A DNA stretch of 64,000 nt from Nitrosospira sp. Nsp2 (GCF_003050965.1 NZ_QAOU01000002.1:372001-436000); one strand, 5' to 3'. Shown: positions 18,120-27,576, numbered from the stretch's first letter. A program made the numbers and translations. Notes: generated from the letters alone by a model not told the origin.

Positions 18120-19130
18120 ATGAAAGTAGCTGTTTGCAGCGCTCAGTCGTACGACCGTGAGTTTTTGCTGGCGGCCAATCGCGACTTCGAGCATGAACTG
18201 GTATTTTTTGATTCGCGCCTGAGCGGAGAGACGCGGCAGATCGTCGCTGGCTTTCCTGCCGTGTGCGTATTCGTGAATGACACGCTCGACGCCGCGGTGC
18301 TGGAAGCCCTGGCGGCGCAGGGTACGCGACTGATCGCCTTGCGCTGCGCAGGATTCAACAACGTGGATATTCACGCGGCGATCAGGCTTGGGCTTCGCGT
18401 AGCACGGGTTCCCGCCTACTCGCCGTACTCAGTAGCCGAGCATGGCGTCGGCCTGATGCTGTCACTTGACCGGCATCTTCACCAGGCTTATAACCGGGTG
18501 CGCAACGGCAATTTCGCTTTGCACGGGTTGCTCGGCTTTGAACTGCGCGGCAGGACGGTAGGTATTGTCGGCACGGGGCGCATCGGTACCGCAGTCGCCC
18601 GCATATTGCACGGTTTCGGTTGCCGCCTCATCGCCTGTGATCCGCAGCAAAGCGACGAATGCCTGCGCCTGGGCGTCGAATATGTCCCGCTGGAAAAACT
18701 CTACGCAGATAGCGATATTGTCACCTTGCATTGCCCCCTGAATCCTCAAACGCATCATCTGATCGACACGGAGGCAATCAGGCGCATGAAGCCCCGCGTA
18801 ATGCTGATTAATACCAGCCGGGGCGGGGTGATCGATACGGAAGCGTTAATTGAGGGGCTGAAATCTTCGAAAATCGGCTGTGTGGGACTGGATGTGTATG
18901 AACAGGAAGGCGACCTGTTTTTCCAGGATTTATCGGATCAGGTAATACAGGACGATGTGTTTGAGCGTTTGCTGACCTTTCCAAACGTGCTGATTACCGG
19001 CCACCAGGGGTTTTTCACTGCTGAAGCGCTCTCCAGCATTGCGCAAACTACCCTGCAAAACATCACCGCATTCGAGCGCGACGGATTATGCGAGAATGAA
19101 GTAACGCTCGAATTGCTGCAGGGAGGCTAG
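18120..19130 (+). CDS. ldhA: NAD-dependent D-lactate dehydrogenase
   Basis: 336 residues, close to E. coli LdhA in length and along its whole sequence (opening [16 protein letters not shown], the phrase [10 protein letters not shown], and [11 protein letters not shown]). The nucleotide site is GIVGTGRIG (~148-156), the substrate-binding Arg lies in NTSRGG, and the active-site His in ITGHQGF. It interconverts pyruvate and D-lactate with NADH, and would be a fermentative or redox-balancing outlet in an aerobic lithotroph. It stands alone between TrhA and a PEP-CTERM gene. Confidence 0.93.
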   Translation: MKVAVCSAQSYDREFLLAANRDFEHELVFFDSRLSGETRQIVAGFPAVCVFVNDTLDAAVLEALAAQGTRLIALRCAGFNNVDIHAAIRLGLRVARVPAYSPYSVAEHGVGLMLSLDRHLHQAYNRVRNGNFALHGLLGFELRGRTVGIVGTGRIGTAVARILHGFGCRLIACDPQQSDECLRLGVEYVPLEKLYADSDIVTLHCPLNPQTHHLIDTEAIRRMKPRVMLINTSRGGVIDTEALIEGLKSSKIGCVGLDVYEQEGDLFFQDLSDQVIQDDVFERLLTFPNVLITGHQGFFTAEALSSIAQTTLQNITAFERDGLCENEVTLELLQGG

Positions 19131-19323
19131 TGCATAAGCCGCAACAGTCGCTGGACGTTTTCACCTCGCTCCCGAGACGCTCCGGTCGGGTTTGGTGTCT
19201 TTGGTTTATCGTTCCAGGATATGCCCTGGCCGCAATAAATTACGGTTCCGTGTTGCATCGAACAGACCGGCTCGCGTGCCGGCATCAAGCTTGATTGGTT
19301 TAAACATAAATCGGTAAAGGGCC

Positions 19324-20289
19324 ATGAATCGACAAGGTAAACTCCTGTTCGCAACGCTGTTGATCGCGCTCGCCAGCACAGCTCATGCAATTGCCGTTGA
19401 CCCGGATGGCGCCGGGCTTGATCCTGCCATGGATATAAAAGGCCTGCATTGGGCGCCGGGCAGTACCTTGATAACGCCCGTCGGTCGCGCATCAATATTT
19501 GCCCACCCCCTGGGTGACGTGTTCCAGCGTTACACCCACGCATCGCTAAGCGGGTTCGAGGATAGTCAGGGGACCAGCATCGGAAGTTCGGGGGCCGGCC
19601 GGTGGGCATTCATCGCAGGCTATCGTGAACAGGTAGTATCAACTGTCGGTAACAACGTTGTGCTGGCCACTGTTGGGGGGGGCGATAACTTCTTCAGGCT
19701 TTATTTCGATCCAACGCCGAATGCCAATTCGGGTAATGGGACGGGATATGGACCTGATGCCACAAATCCGGATGCGGTGCCAGTACTGTCAGGCGCGATT
19801 GACGCTTCCATAGGGCAAACGGCGATCTCTGCTCTCAGGGTGCCGCCAGGCAGTCTTGACACTTCAGGCAGCGATAATTACCCCAACGTGGACAGCATCG
19901 CAGCGATGGGGAAGGGCACGCTCGCAGTAATTATCGATCGTTTTGATATCAGCTATTTTCCCGAGGGATTCAGCCCGGGGCTGGGCCTTAATTTCCAGAC
20001 CATGCTTGACCTGCCATTTTCTCAAACTGATCCATCGTCCTGCTTTAAAAACGGGACGGGCATGCTGATTAATGGAGGGGGTCCAAATACCCTGAGCGGA
20101 CTGGAATGCGACATCAATACATTAGGAAACATCAACGGTATTGACGGAACAAACCTGATGCTCATGGCCGATTCATCTTCCTCTTTCACGCAGGTTGCGC
20201 CACTGCCGGAGCCTGCAACCCTTGCATTGTTAGGCGTGGGCCTGGTTGGCATGATACCGACGAGACGACAGCGCAGAGCGCGGCATTAG
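19324..20289 (+). CDS. PEP-CTERM exported protein of unknown function
   Basis: 321 residues. A signal peptide (LLFATLLIALASTAHA) is followed by a Gly/Ser/Asn-rich body without Cys except near the end (SSCFKNG, LECDINT), and a C-terminal sorting signal LPEPATLALLGVGLVGM with a basic RRQRRAR tail. The body has no family I recognise. Like the protein at 10553, it would depend on an exosortase encoded elsewhere. The N-terminal part is Asp-Pro-Asp-Gly rich (DPDGAGLDPAMD). Confidence 0.85.
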   Translation: MNRQGKLLFATLLIALASTAHAIAVDPDGAGLDPAMDIKGLHWAPGSTLITPVGRASIFAHPLGDVFQRYTHASLSGFEDSQGTSIGSSGAGRWAFIAGYREQVVSTVGNNVVLATVGGGDNFFRLYFDPTPNANSGNGTGYGPDATNPDAVPVLSGAIDASIGQTAISALRVPPGSLDTSGSDNYPNVDSIAAMGKGTLAVIIDRFDISYFPEGFSPGLGLNFQTMLDLPFSQTDPSSCFKNGTGMLINGGGPNTLSGLECDINTLGNINGIDGTNLMLMADSSSSFTQVAPLPEPATLALLGVGLVGMIPTRRQRRARH

Positions 20290-20364
20290 TCCTGGCTCGG
20301 CATTAGTCCTTGAAGCTGGAATTCCCGCAACTGGCTGGCTTTTGCTGTCTGATTTCCCCCCAGT

Positions 20365-21471
20365 TCAATATTGCTGATTCTCCTGAAGTCGGGCTTCCCG
20401 CCGCAGCGAATCATCCAGCATTAAGCCCATGTCGTCATCGAGCATGCCTTGAAAGCGTTCGCGCCGAAGCAGATCATCGATGGTGAGGCCGACTGGCAGA
20501 AAGCCGTCAAATACCGTACCCACCCGCTTTGTCTTGAAGATTTCCAGACTCTTGCTATACGCTCGGGGAGGCAAGGGGATATACCGGACCTCTCTCACCG
20601 CGGCAGATGCGTTCTTCATATAGAACCCGACAAACTCCTTGACCTCCGGTTTCTCCGCGGCCTTCATACTCACATAAATGAAAATGGGGCGGGACAAAGG
20701 CTGATAGGTCCCATCCTCCACTGTTTCCGCAGAGGGAAGCACCCCTTCGCCTGTTCCATTGTCGATCGCGACCGCCCTGATCTTGTCCTCGTTCTGCTTG
20801 TAATTTCCAAAGCCAAAGAAGCCCAGCCCGTTTTTATCACCCGCTACCCCTTGCGCCAGCATCTTGTCATCCTCCGATGCCATGAAATCGCGACGGCTCG
20901 ATTTTGCCTTGCCGACAATGGCTCGGGTAAAGTAGTCGAAGGTGCCGGAATCGGCACCAGACCCGTAGAGCCTGAACGGCTCATTGGGCCATGCCGGATT
21001 GACCTGGCTCCACCGGGTTATTTTACCTTCGGCCGAAGGCTCCCAGATTTTCTTGAGTTCGGCCACCGTCATGGTTTTAGCCCAGCTATTCTGTGGATTC
21101 ACTACGACCGTGACCGGATCAAACGCAACCGGCAGTTCGACGTACTCGATGCGCGCCTTATCGCACGCCTTTATCTCTCTTCGCTGTATGGGGCGGGACG
21201 CGTTGACGATATCGATTTCGCCCGCGCAGAATTTAGCGAGCCCGCCGCCCGTGCCGGAAATGCCAACCGTTACCTCGACAGCGCCCTTCTTCTCTTTCCG
21301 GAAATTTTCTGCTACCGCTTCCGTGATCGGATGCATGGTGCTGGAGCCATCAATTTTTATGATCGTCTCAGCGTATGCAATGCTAAAGACGCTGCCAGCG
21401 CCATCGCCTCCCATAAGCCCAACAAGTAGTGCCGCCGCGCCCTGCCATTTAAAGTTATGTGTTTTTAGCAT
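20365..21471 (-). CDS. pstS: PstS-type phosphate-binding protein
   Basis: 368 residues from the ATG at 21471, which has GAGGAAG just upstream. The frame is open for 59 more codons upstream, but those have no signal-like content. After the signal peptide come IKIDGSSTMHPITEAVAENF, GISGTGGG and RPIQRREIKACDKA, all marks of PstS. YGSGADSGTFDYF is the ligand loop. The role is periplasmic phosphate capture for a Pst ABC transporter, but no pstCAB genes are near. The tail after KRVGTVFDGFLP adds about 45 residues with two similar LLRRE/SLRRE segments, which is unusual and may be a separate interaction piece. Confidence 0.9.
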   Translation of the reverse strand: MLKTHNFKWQGAAALLVGLMGGDGAGSVFSIAYAETIIKIDGSSTMHPITEAVAENFRKEKKGAVEVTVGISGTGGGLAKFCAGEIDIVNASRPIQRREIKACDKARIEYVELPVAFDPVTVVVNPQNSWAKTMTVAELKKIWEPSAEGKITRWSQVNPAWPNEPFRLYGSGADSGTFDYFTRAIVGKAKSSRRDFMASEDDKMLAQGVAGDKNGLGFFGFGNYKQNEDKIRAVAIDNGTGEGVLPSAETVEDGTYQPLSRPIFIYVSMKAAEKPEVKEFVGFYMKNASAAVREVRYIPLPPRAYSKSLEIFKTKRVGTVFDGFLPVGLTIDDLLRRERFQGMLDDDMGLMLDDSLRREARLQENQQY

Positions 21472-21981
21472 TTCTTCCTCAAGTCGATCAATCTGACAGC
21501 CATCCCCAGTGCGGATCAATTTGCAAACCCCTGATATCGGATTGTGGACTTTTCCTGTTACAGTTTCATGTAACGAAGAAATTATTATGCCAGCCTGGCG
21601 ATGTCCTCCTGCTGACGAATCGGATGGAAGCCATGAGTGATACAGCAACTGAAGAAGTATGGAAAAGTATTTCTACTACTATTGAAATGGAAATGGCGGA
21701 AGTTTCAGGACCGACCGGTTGGCATGGCGCGCAATGGACAAATGAAGGCAGCGAAGGAAGCATGAAGCAGGCAGGAAGACCGGGAGGCGCCGCACATCCC
21801 GATTCGTGTATCTCAAGATCCAACGTGCGGCAATTCCGGGCCTCCGGAAGCACGCGGCGGGCCCAACACCTTCCGCAGAATGATGCGATTTTGTATCCGG
21901 CTTTGACGGCCCCCTACTCAGCAGAGGGCTGTCAAAGGGGTTCTAGATTACAGCCGTAACCCGCACGATGCCGCGCAATTA
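21472..21981. other. 510-base region upstream of pstS; no supported gene
   Basis: It contains the 5' region of pstS. A plus-strand frame covers 21459-21959 with an inner start at about 21633 (MSDTATEEVWKSIST), but it lacks a ribosome site and ends in low-quality sequence. I recognised no pho box with confidence. A stem-loop at 21901-21938 is listed separately. Confidence 0.4.
21901..21938 (-). terminator. stem-loop downstream of the 21982-22560 gene
   Basis: CTTTGAC-GGCCC-CCT pairs with AG-A-GGGCT-GTCAAAG across a short loop with a G-T-type mismatch. It lies 44 bases past the stop codon of the minus-strand gene. No clear T run follows, so this is a terminator or RNA-protecting hairpin by position only. 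Confidence 0.45.
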
Positions 21982-22560
21982 TCAGTCCCTCGAGGCCCGC
22001 CACTGCCGAACCCGCTTCGACTGCGTGATTTTGTACGCCAGCAGACTCAGCAGCATCAATGCGATGAGCGGACCGATTGCGGATCGGAACATTTTCGCGT
22101 AATTAATCATTTCCACCCGCAACGAGTACTCGTAACGCACAGGCGGCACGGAATCACCCGTGATGAAAACCGTGTAAAGACCCTTATCCAGGCTGGTCTC
22201 GCCTTTGATCACGCCGTCCGGATGATGGCTCGGGCGCAAATATGTGACGGTCTCGTCTTCTGTTTCGTTGGTACCCCTGACCACCCGCACCCCGATGGGT
22301 ATGTCGCGTAATGCCGGGTCGACGAGGTCCACAACCAGGTAAGTATTGCCTTCCTTGGGTATTTCCGTACAGTACTGATCAGCAGGCTCGAATTGAGGCT
22401 GATAGGCGCTTAAATGCACCAGGCTGTTGTCCCCAAGACGGCGCACGCACGTGTCTTCCTCCATGGATACTTTGCCGTGTGCCGCCACTCCGCCACTGTA
22501 AAGCGCCGAGACAAGGACAAGAGCCAATGCGCCGGCCTGTATCGCTTGCTTGATTACCAT
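21982..22560 (-). CDS. periplasmic protein with C-terminal membrane anchor, unknown
   Basis: 192 residues. Signal peptide (AIQAGALALVLVSALYSGGVAAHG), then a beta-rich domain with two Cys that could pair (EEDTCVRRLG and DQYCTEIP), then a C-terminal helix (SAIGPLIALMLLSLLAYKI) and a basic tail. The layout resembles small periplasmic anchored proteins often found beside copper and ammonia/methane oxidation genes, but I cannot name a family. It has its own promoter region, shared head to head with the HxlR gene. Confidence 0.75.
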   Translation of the reverse strand: MVIKQAIQAGALALVLVSALYSGGVAAHGKVSMEEDTCVRRLGDNSLVHLSAYQPQFEPADQYCTEIPKEGNTYLVVDLVDPALRDIPIGVRVVRGTNETEDETVTYLRPSHHPDGVIKGETSLDKGLYTVFITGDSVPPVRYEYSLRVEMINYAKMFRSAIGPLIALMLLSLLAYKITQSKRVRQWRASRD

Positions 22561-22861
22561 TCGTTTACTCCTCTCGATTGATTTTCCTTAACGCCGTGCC
22601 TCGAACTCATGCTTTAACTATGCTCCATGAGGAGTCGCTGGTGATGGAACGAACTGCGAACTTTAACACCAGCAGTGCCATAACGTCTCCTCAATAAAGA
22701 CACGGGTAAAGAGAAATGTGGGATGAATTTTCTACACCACTGACCGCTTCGCGTTTCCTCCATGGAAGCTGCAGCGAAAATGCTCTGTGTGAAAACAACG
22801 CTGTGTGAAAATAACCTTGAGCAACAGGTGAGGGCGAAGAGTTTACTCTCCTCGTTTATCG

Positions 22862-22901
22862 TTGCATAATGCAAGTATAATCTATTAATTGCACGTTGCA
22901 A
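22862..22901 (+). promoter_or_regulatory. HxlR promoter with twin TTGCA-N3-TGCAA operators around the -10 box
   Basis: TTGCATAATGCAA at 22862-22874 and TTGCACGTTGCAA at 22889-22901 share the pattern TTGCA-N3-TGCAA, 27 bases apart start to start. Between them is a perfect TATAAT at 22876-22881. Both lie just upstream of the GTG start at 22925. Winged-helix regulators of the HxlR family bind such dyads, so repression of its own promoter is the likely arrangement (inference). Confidence 0.75.
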
Positions 22902-22924
22902 CCAAAATAATACGCCGGGGTAAA

Positions 22925-23299
22925 GTGGCTAAACCAGACCAGACCAAGCGCTCCTCCTGCCCCGTTAGCTGCGCGCTCGATATATTGGGCGACAAGTGGA
23001 CGCTGCTTGTCATCCGGGACATCCTGTTCATGCGAAAGCAATACTTCCAGGATTTCCTGGAGTCGCCGGAGAAGATCGCATCCAATATACTTTCGGACCG
23101 GTTGAAGAAACTGGAAGAGTGCAAAATCGTTTTGCGGCAGCGCGATCCGGGCAACGCACGCAGGATCATTTATACCCTGACCGACAAGGGGTTGGATCTG
23201 TCGCCGGCAATTCTGGAGTTGTTACGCTGGGGCGCCAAGCATGACCCGGAGAGCAACGTGAGCGACTGCTTGATACAGAGCCCGAACAATGTTATCTAA
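22925..23299 (+). CDS. HxlR-family winged-helix regulator
   Basis: 124 residues from a GTG at 22925, preceded by CGGGG at a fitting distance. The open frame extends 12 codons upstream, but those overlap an operator and the leader. Family marks: an N-terminal Cys in SSCPVSCALDILGDKWTLLVIRDI, then FLESPEKIASNILSDRLKKLEE and a wing IIYTLTDKGLDL. HxlR members sense electrophiles or redox state through such Cys. Targets are unknown; the convergent neighbour is the CRISPR mini-array and csy operon. Confidence 0.9.
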   Translation: MAKPDQTKRSSCPVSCALDILGDKWTLLVIRDILFMRKQYFQDFLESPEKIASNILSDRLKKLEECKIVLRQRDPGNARRIIYTLTDKGLDLSPAILELLRWGAKHDPESNVSDCLIQSPNNVI

Positions 23300-23392
23300 C
23301 TCGTTGATTACCATCTAATAATATATCAGATGGGAATAAGATGGAGTCAATGCGTACTTTTCGGTTCAAAAGTGCTGATTTCTCGAAATGAT

Positions 23393-23478
23393 TGACTGGG
23401 CTGCCTTTCCGGCAGTGAACGAGTGTCCAGCTTGTCATCAATTTCCTTAATTTCTGAACTGCCTCTCCGGCAGTGATT
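23393..23478 (-). CRISPR. type I-F mini-array: two repeats, one spacer
   Basis: Two 28-base units, 23393-23420 and 23451-23478, flank a 30-base spacer (23421-23450). Read on the minus strand, as the csy genes are, each repeat has the I-F hairpin: CTGCC, a loop of GGAGA or GGAAA, then GGCAG. The first (csy-proximal) repeat ends in the standard AGAAA but begins AATCACTGCC. The second begins with the standard GTTCACTGCC but has a diverged end (CCCAGTCA), as terminal repeats do. The unit length is 58, against 60 in most I-F arrays. Only 97 bases separate it from csy4, so it may be read through from the operon. Confidence 0.88.
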
Positions 23479-23575
23479 CACGCCATGCACCCATCGGTTT
23501 GCCAGCGATTGCTGGCTGCTTGATCGCACATCTGCCGACACCGAAGCGATGCCGATTCCTCTCCCTGTCGTTGTA

Positions 23576-24139
23576 CTAGAACCAGGGCACGGTCGCTGTC
23601 GGGCTAAGTCCATAAGTGCCAAATCGCCCCTCCACAGCGTGTTCCTGCAGCGGCAGATGTTCAACGAAGAGCCGAAACTTTTGCCCTGTACTCCGGCTGG
23701 TCAGGACAAGATAAGGCAAGCTTAGCCGTTTTGCGGCGCTGTCGGGAATAATCTGTCGTGCGGCCTCGGCGCTGATATTTTTTCGAAGCATCAATCTCCG
23801 GCGCTCACGTTCAGGACTGCTTTTTGCTTGAACCCGACGCACCACGCGGTGCCCGGCATGAGTTGGCACCTGCGCGATCTCACCGAACGTCGCGTGATCC
23901 TGCAACCCGGCCACCCAGCCCGGCTGTATTATTTTTTCCAGATCGCCACCTTTGCCGTGCAGGCGCAACCGCGCCCCAAGCGTAACCCCATTCTGTTCCC
24001 AGTCCGGAAAACTGATCCCGATATTTTCAGCGCCATGCGCTGCGAGCGCCTGATGTACTCTGTTGAAGATTGAATTCATCAATATGGTTGATGAAAAATC
24101 CGGGTCAGGCAACAGCCGTATATCAAAATAGGTATTCAT
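23576..24139 (-). CDS. csy4: Cas6f/Csy4 crRNA endonuclease
   Basis: 187 residues, the same length as Pseudomonas aeruginosa Csy4 and alike end to end. The catalytic His29 is kept (FNRVHQAL), as is the active-site Ser in [10 protein letters not shown]. The arginine helix that reads the repeat hairpin, [16 protein letters not shown], is kept too. The protein ends [11 protein letters not shown]. It should cut the repeat RNA at the base of the hairpin and stay bound to the crRNA 3' end. Its start overlaps the csy3 stop by 4 bases. Confidence 0.96.
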   Translation of the reverse strand: MNTYFDIRLLPDPDFSSTILMNSIFNRVHQALAAHGAENIGISFPDWEQNGVTLGARLRLHGKGGDLEKIIQPGWVAGLQDHATFGEIAQVPTHAGHRVVRRVQAKSSPERERRRLMLRKNISAEAARQIIPDSAAKRLSLPYLVLTSRSTGQKFRLFVEHLPLQEHAVEGRFGTYGLSPTATVPWF

Positions 24140-25170
24140 GAATCCTTTTCGCCAAACACGCCGCCCCGGATAAGCATCGCCATTACAAAATGCTGGTTTT
24201 CCTCGCTAGGCGGCCGCCCGTTCAGCACCCACTCGCTCAACAAGGTGTAGAAATCGGCTTTCATTCGCGGTTGCCGATATGCCTTCCCCTGAGTGGTAAC
24301 CGAGCCGTAAGGCTCGATAGCGATGGGACCCATCGGAGAGGCGCCATCGTCGGGATACCAGGTATCGATAGTACGCAGCGCGTTGCCGATTTTCTGGCTG
24401 TGGAGAGCAGCCACCGATCCCAGGGAATAAAGCGTTTTACTTTTCCGGCCCTTCTTATTCCCGCGATCGAGGATTAACTCCTGCGACGGATAAACTTCCT
24501 GGCCGTCACCAACACGGGCGTAGGCAATCACCTCGAGCAGTACAGCGCTGCCGGAAAGCCCCTGCTCGATCACATGTGCCAGTTCTTGCAGCGCGGGTGC
24601 CGCCGGCGCAGGCTCATCAAAATTTCTCAGGGAGAAATGATGGCTGTTAAATGTCCAGCACGGGCTCGCCTTGTCGTCTTGGATCAAGTACCGGGCACGT
24701 ACCTCCACCTGTTCAGCTCCCACCCGGTTGCGCCATAGGAAACGCCCATTTGCAAGGTTATGCGCATAGCGTCGGGCGAGTGCGGCAAAACCCACTTTGC
24801 TCGCATAATGCTCGACGATAGCGTTGAGCCTCGCCTGATAATCAACACTGTTGCAGGCGGCTGGAACGCCCGCTCCATCAAGAACGCGCAGTGTGAAGCG
24901 CACTCGCAACGTATCGTGCACATTGGGCAGGGTGGCGACATCCACCGCCTGGAGGTTGGGAGATTGAATCGAGTCATCCAGCTTTGCCGGGTCCTGATCC
25001 TTTGCGGAAAATCGATGGGAAATGGTGCCGCGAACGGATTTTTCTCGGACTATCACAGCGGGCCATGACTCGCCGTGGTCCCGGTCGCTCCACTGTCCGG
25101 AGGAAAATAGCGCGTCGGAAGGGTCCAGTTTGCGTTCGAAAGCCAGTACGGAGGCGGTTTTCAGCGCCAT
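24136..25170 (-). CDS. csy3: Cas7f/Csy3 backbone subunit
   Basis: 344 residues. It closely follows Pseudomonas Csy3: [18 protein letters not shown] at the start, [13 protein letters not shown], the web and palm phrases [20 protein letters not shown], and near the end [14 protein letters not shown] and LIRGGVFGE. Six copies form the spine that holds the crRNA spacer in the surveillance complex. Its start overlaps csy2 by 10 bases. Nothing suggests inactivation. Confidence 0.97.
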   Translation of the reverse strand: MALKTASVLAFERKLDPSDALFSSGQWSDRDHGESWPAVIVREKSVRGTISHRFSAKDQDPAKLDDSIQSPNLQAVDVATLPNVHDTLRVRFTLRVLDGAGVPAACNSVDYQARLNAIVEHYASKVGFAALARRYAHNLANGRFLWRNRVGAEQVEVRARYLIQDDKASPCWTFNSHHFSLRNFDEPAPAAPALQELAHVIEQGLSGSAVLLEVIAYARVGDGQEVYPSQELILDRGNKKGRKSKTLYSLGSVAALHSQKIGNALRTIDTWYPDDGASPMGPIAIEPYGSVTTQGKAYRQPRMKADFYTLLSEWVLNGRPPSEENQHFVMAMLIRGGVFGEKDS

Positions 25171-26189
25171 TTATTCGCCCCTTTGTCCATCTGCGTGTCG
25201 AGATAGCTGGAATAACGATTAATGCAGCAATAAATTCCATTTTCTGGTTGGGATTCGGTGTACCAGAGCAGTTGATCCAGATTCTCCACTCGATTCGGGC
25301 TGATCCATTCGCCCAGCGAATAAAGGCTTTCCGCGAAGCCGAATGGTGTGGTTCGGTCCCGGGTGTTTTGCACTTCCCCGCCAGAATAAAGAGAGGACAA
25401 AACGCTGTAGCCAATAGGCAGGGGAACCAGCCATCCAGGTTTTCTGTGTACGTCCCACCGCACCTCATCGGGGGAATCGGAGCGGGGCAGGCCGGGTTCA
25501 ATATTCAGGCGCGAGAAATCAAGTAACGCGTCGAGCATATTGGGCACCGCTCCGCTCCCGTTCTGCCGGGCTCTCATTTCAGTCAGATGGTCGATCAGCA
25601 AATCGTTGCGTTGCACCAGGGCGAAGCCGGGGATCAGTTTGCGGCGCAGGTCACGCATCACTTCGAGCTGTCCTTCCGGGCCTTCTCCAAGCGGCCACCA
25701 TCGCTGCACGGCCGGCCGCTCGGCGATCCGCGGCGGCAACAGGCTACCCCCGGCAATGCGCATGCCCTGCGCCATGCCAAAAATATCCTCGGCGAATCTC
25801 TCCCCCTCGCTGGATGAGAGCGCGTCCTTCACCGCGATAACCAGACTGACCTCCATGTGGGCACGACCTTCCTCCACCATGGCGGGTGCGCGACCGTCTT
25901 TTTCCCCCGGGTTGCGCGTAAGGTGAAACACATGCGCACGGTCCCCGGACGACCAGGACACTTGAGGCTGAAAATCGTGACAAACGATCCCAACCCCCCC
26001 AAATCCGTTTTGGAAAGAGGGGGACAACCCCCGCTCCATCGCTTTCCGCTGCAACCCATGAACGAAGCCGGTAAAGGCGGTGGGAGACGGGAAGCCCCAG
26101 CTGAGCGGGCCGGAAATGGCATTCGCATTCTGCACGCAAAGATTCGGCAAAAGCACGAGGGCAGCGGCCTTCTTCACAAGGTTAGTCAT
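25161..26189 (-). CDS. csy2: Cas5f/Csy2 subunit
   Basis: 342 residues. Recognised by [20 protein letters not shown] near the N-terminus, then [19 protein letters not shown]..., [19 protein letters not shown] and [12 protein letters not shown]. It forms, with Csy1, the foot that binds the crRNA 5' handle. It is a separate gene here, not fused to cas8f, which sets it apart from the Cas8/5 fusion of Tn7-like I-F3 systems. Its start overlaps the csy1 stop by 8 bases. Confidence 0.95.
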   Translation of the reverse strand: MTNLVKKAAALVLLPNLCVQNANAISGPLSWGFPSPTAFTGFVHGLQRKAMERGLSPSFQNGFGGVGIVCHDFQPQVSWSSGDRAHVFHLTRNPGEKDGRAPAMVEEGRAHMEVSLVIAVKDALSSSEGERFAEDIFGMAQGMRIAGGSLLPPRIAERPAVQRWWPLGEGPEGQLEVMRDLRRKLIPGFALVQRNDLLIDHLTEMRARQNGSGAVPNMLDALLDFSRLNIEPGLPRSDSPDEVRWDVHRKPGWLVPLPIGYSVLSSLYSGGEVQNTRDRTTPFGFAESLYSLGEWISPNRVENLDQLLWYTESQPENGIYCCINRYSSYLDTQMDKGANKWR

Positions 26190-27576
26190 GGCAGCTCAGT
26201 TCGATGCGAGTCATATGCAATTCCTTATCAAGGAAAGAAGCCCAATGCGCGGCTTCTGTCTGATTTCGAAGTGCGGCGGGTTTACCAAGACGAGCATTCA
26301 GCCAATTCGCGTATCGGGCGCATATGGCGTCCTGCCACCCGTTGGCACGGCACAAGGCGGCAAAGCTTTCGTCTTGCGCCGCCCGCCGCGGGTCCAGCCA
26401 GCACTGCTCCTCGGAATTCAGCCGACAGTCGGGGTCCAGGGTCCAGCCCGCCTTCAACTCGTGCAATTCCGCCGCAAATTGCAACAGTTCATCGCGCAAC
26501 TCCCGCGCGACTCCAATTCTTATGTGTCCGGCCGGGCCGCTGTCAGCAGCGACGCCTCCATCTCCAAGCTGATGTATTGCCCTTAACGCCCGGCGCACCC
26601 GGTTTCGATTGCCAAACAAATGGTCGAATATGCTATTCACATGCAAGGGAGGGTGCGCGCGCTCGGAACGCCACGTTGGCGGTAAAGACGGGAGAAGATA
26701 GTTTTTGCCATTACGCTCCAGATTGAGCTGACCGGCATTCTGCGGATTCGCACCGCCCACCCGTTGTATCGCAAGGTCAGGGTAAGTCCGATAACCGTGA
26801 GGATAGGCCGCTCCCGCTCTTCGCGCGGCGCGAGCATTTTGCGCGTCAACCGAGAAACGATCCTCTTCTATTATTTTCCACACATAATGGGCAATCGAAG
26901 TGGAAAATAGCGGTGCTAAAAGGTGGTATTTCGCTTTGCTGCCTTCCGTGACCGGCCAATAAACCTGTTTGGCGAACTTATGGGATGCAAGTGGGCCTCT
27001 CGGTTGTGCCAATCGGCCAAAGGCCTCCATCCACTTTTCCGCCTGTCGCCTGTCTTCACAAAACGCAGCGGCTAAAGCCGGGTCTTGGCTGTTCGCATAA
27101 TCCAGAAGCGACTTGCCATCGACGCGCAGGCGCAAAAATGCGGCGACATCAAGCGCCGCCGCGTCACCGATCACATCGAGCCTGAGGTCATCCCTTCCAA
27201 TAGTGTGGGTGCCGACATAGGTTTCGCCGATGGCCTTGTTACCCATGGCCAGCAAATTCGAGCCTTTCGCCTGGGGGTGCGTCAACTTCAGTATGTGTGT
27301 CGCCTGCTCGATTCGCGATGCCCGCCGGGCAGCATCGGCGATCCATTCTTCCAACTGATGTCGTGCTATCTCTTTTTTGCGCTTGTGCTCGATCTCGCGT
27401 ACTTTATCCGCCTGACTATCCTTGAGTTTGGCCCGTTGTTTCTGAAGAACGTCCAGTTTTAATTGAAGGCGTTTGTGCAGGAACCCACGAATGGCAGCTT
27501 CGAAACGTGCGCTGCGCGCGTCTGTCGGAACGACGCTACTCTTTGCAAGCACCGAGTCTTTAACCGGCTGTATCAT
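26182..27576 (-). CDS. csy1: Cas8f/Csy1 large subunit
   Basis: 464 residues, in the size range of full Csy1 (434 in P. aeruginosa), so not a shortened variant. It opens with a charged coiled-coil-like part (RLQLKLDVLQKQRAKLKD). Phrases of the family follow: THPQAKGSNLLA, YVGTHTIGRDDLRLDVIGDAAALDVA, TEGSKAKYHLLAPLFSTSIAH and, further on, KNYLLPSLPPTW. Cas8f reads the CC PAM and carries the helical bundle that calls in Cas2-3. First gene of the operon, with ACAGGAGAACC before its ATG. Upstream, where cas1 and cas2-3 normally lie, there is none. Confidence 0.95.
   Translation of the reverse strand: MIQPVKDSVLAKSSVVPTDARSARFEAAIRGFLHKRLQLKLDVLQKQRAKLKDSQADKVREIEHKRKKEIARHQLEEWIADAARRASRIEQATHILKLTHPQAKGSNLLAMGNKAIGETYVGTHTIGRDDLRLDVIGDAAALDVAAFLRLRVDGKSLLDYANSQDPALAAAFCEDRRQAEKWMEAFGRLAQPRGPLASHKFAKQVYWPVTEGSKAKYHLLAPLFSTSIAHYVWKIIEEDRFSVDAQNARAARRAGAAYPHGYRTYPDLAIQRVGGANPQNAGQLNLERNGKNYLLPSLPPTWRSERAHPPLHVNSIFDHLFGNRNRVRRALRAIHQLGDGGVAADSGPAGHIRIGVARELRDELLQFAAELHELKAGWTLDPDCRLNSEEQCWLDPRRAAQDESFAALCRANGWQDAICARYANWLNARLGKPAALRNQTEAAHWASFLDKELHMTRIELSCHD

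Noticed and set aside
17801-18160. 119-codon frame overlapping the starts of TrhA and ldhA
   Set aside because: It has one hydrophobic stretch but overlaps two sound genes and has no ribosome site.
20449-21429. 326-codon open frame on the plus strand
   Set aside because: Antisense to pstS, whose family assignment is clear.
23000-23015. Match of the spacer to the HxlR gene (GCTTGTCATC)
   Set aside because: Only 10 bases agree, they lie in the middle of the spacer and not in the PAM-proximal seed; chance is enough to explain it.
23576-27576. Tn7-like CRISPR-associated transposon (I-F3)
   Set aside because: cas8f and cas5f are separate full-length genes and there is no tniQ, tnsA/B/C or transposon end in the window.
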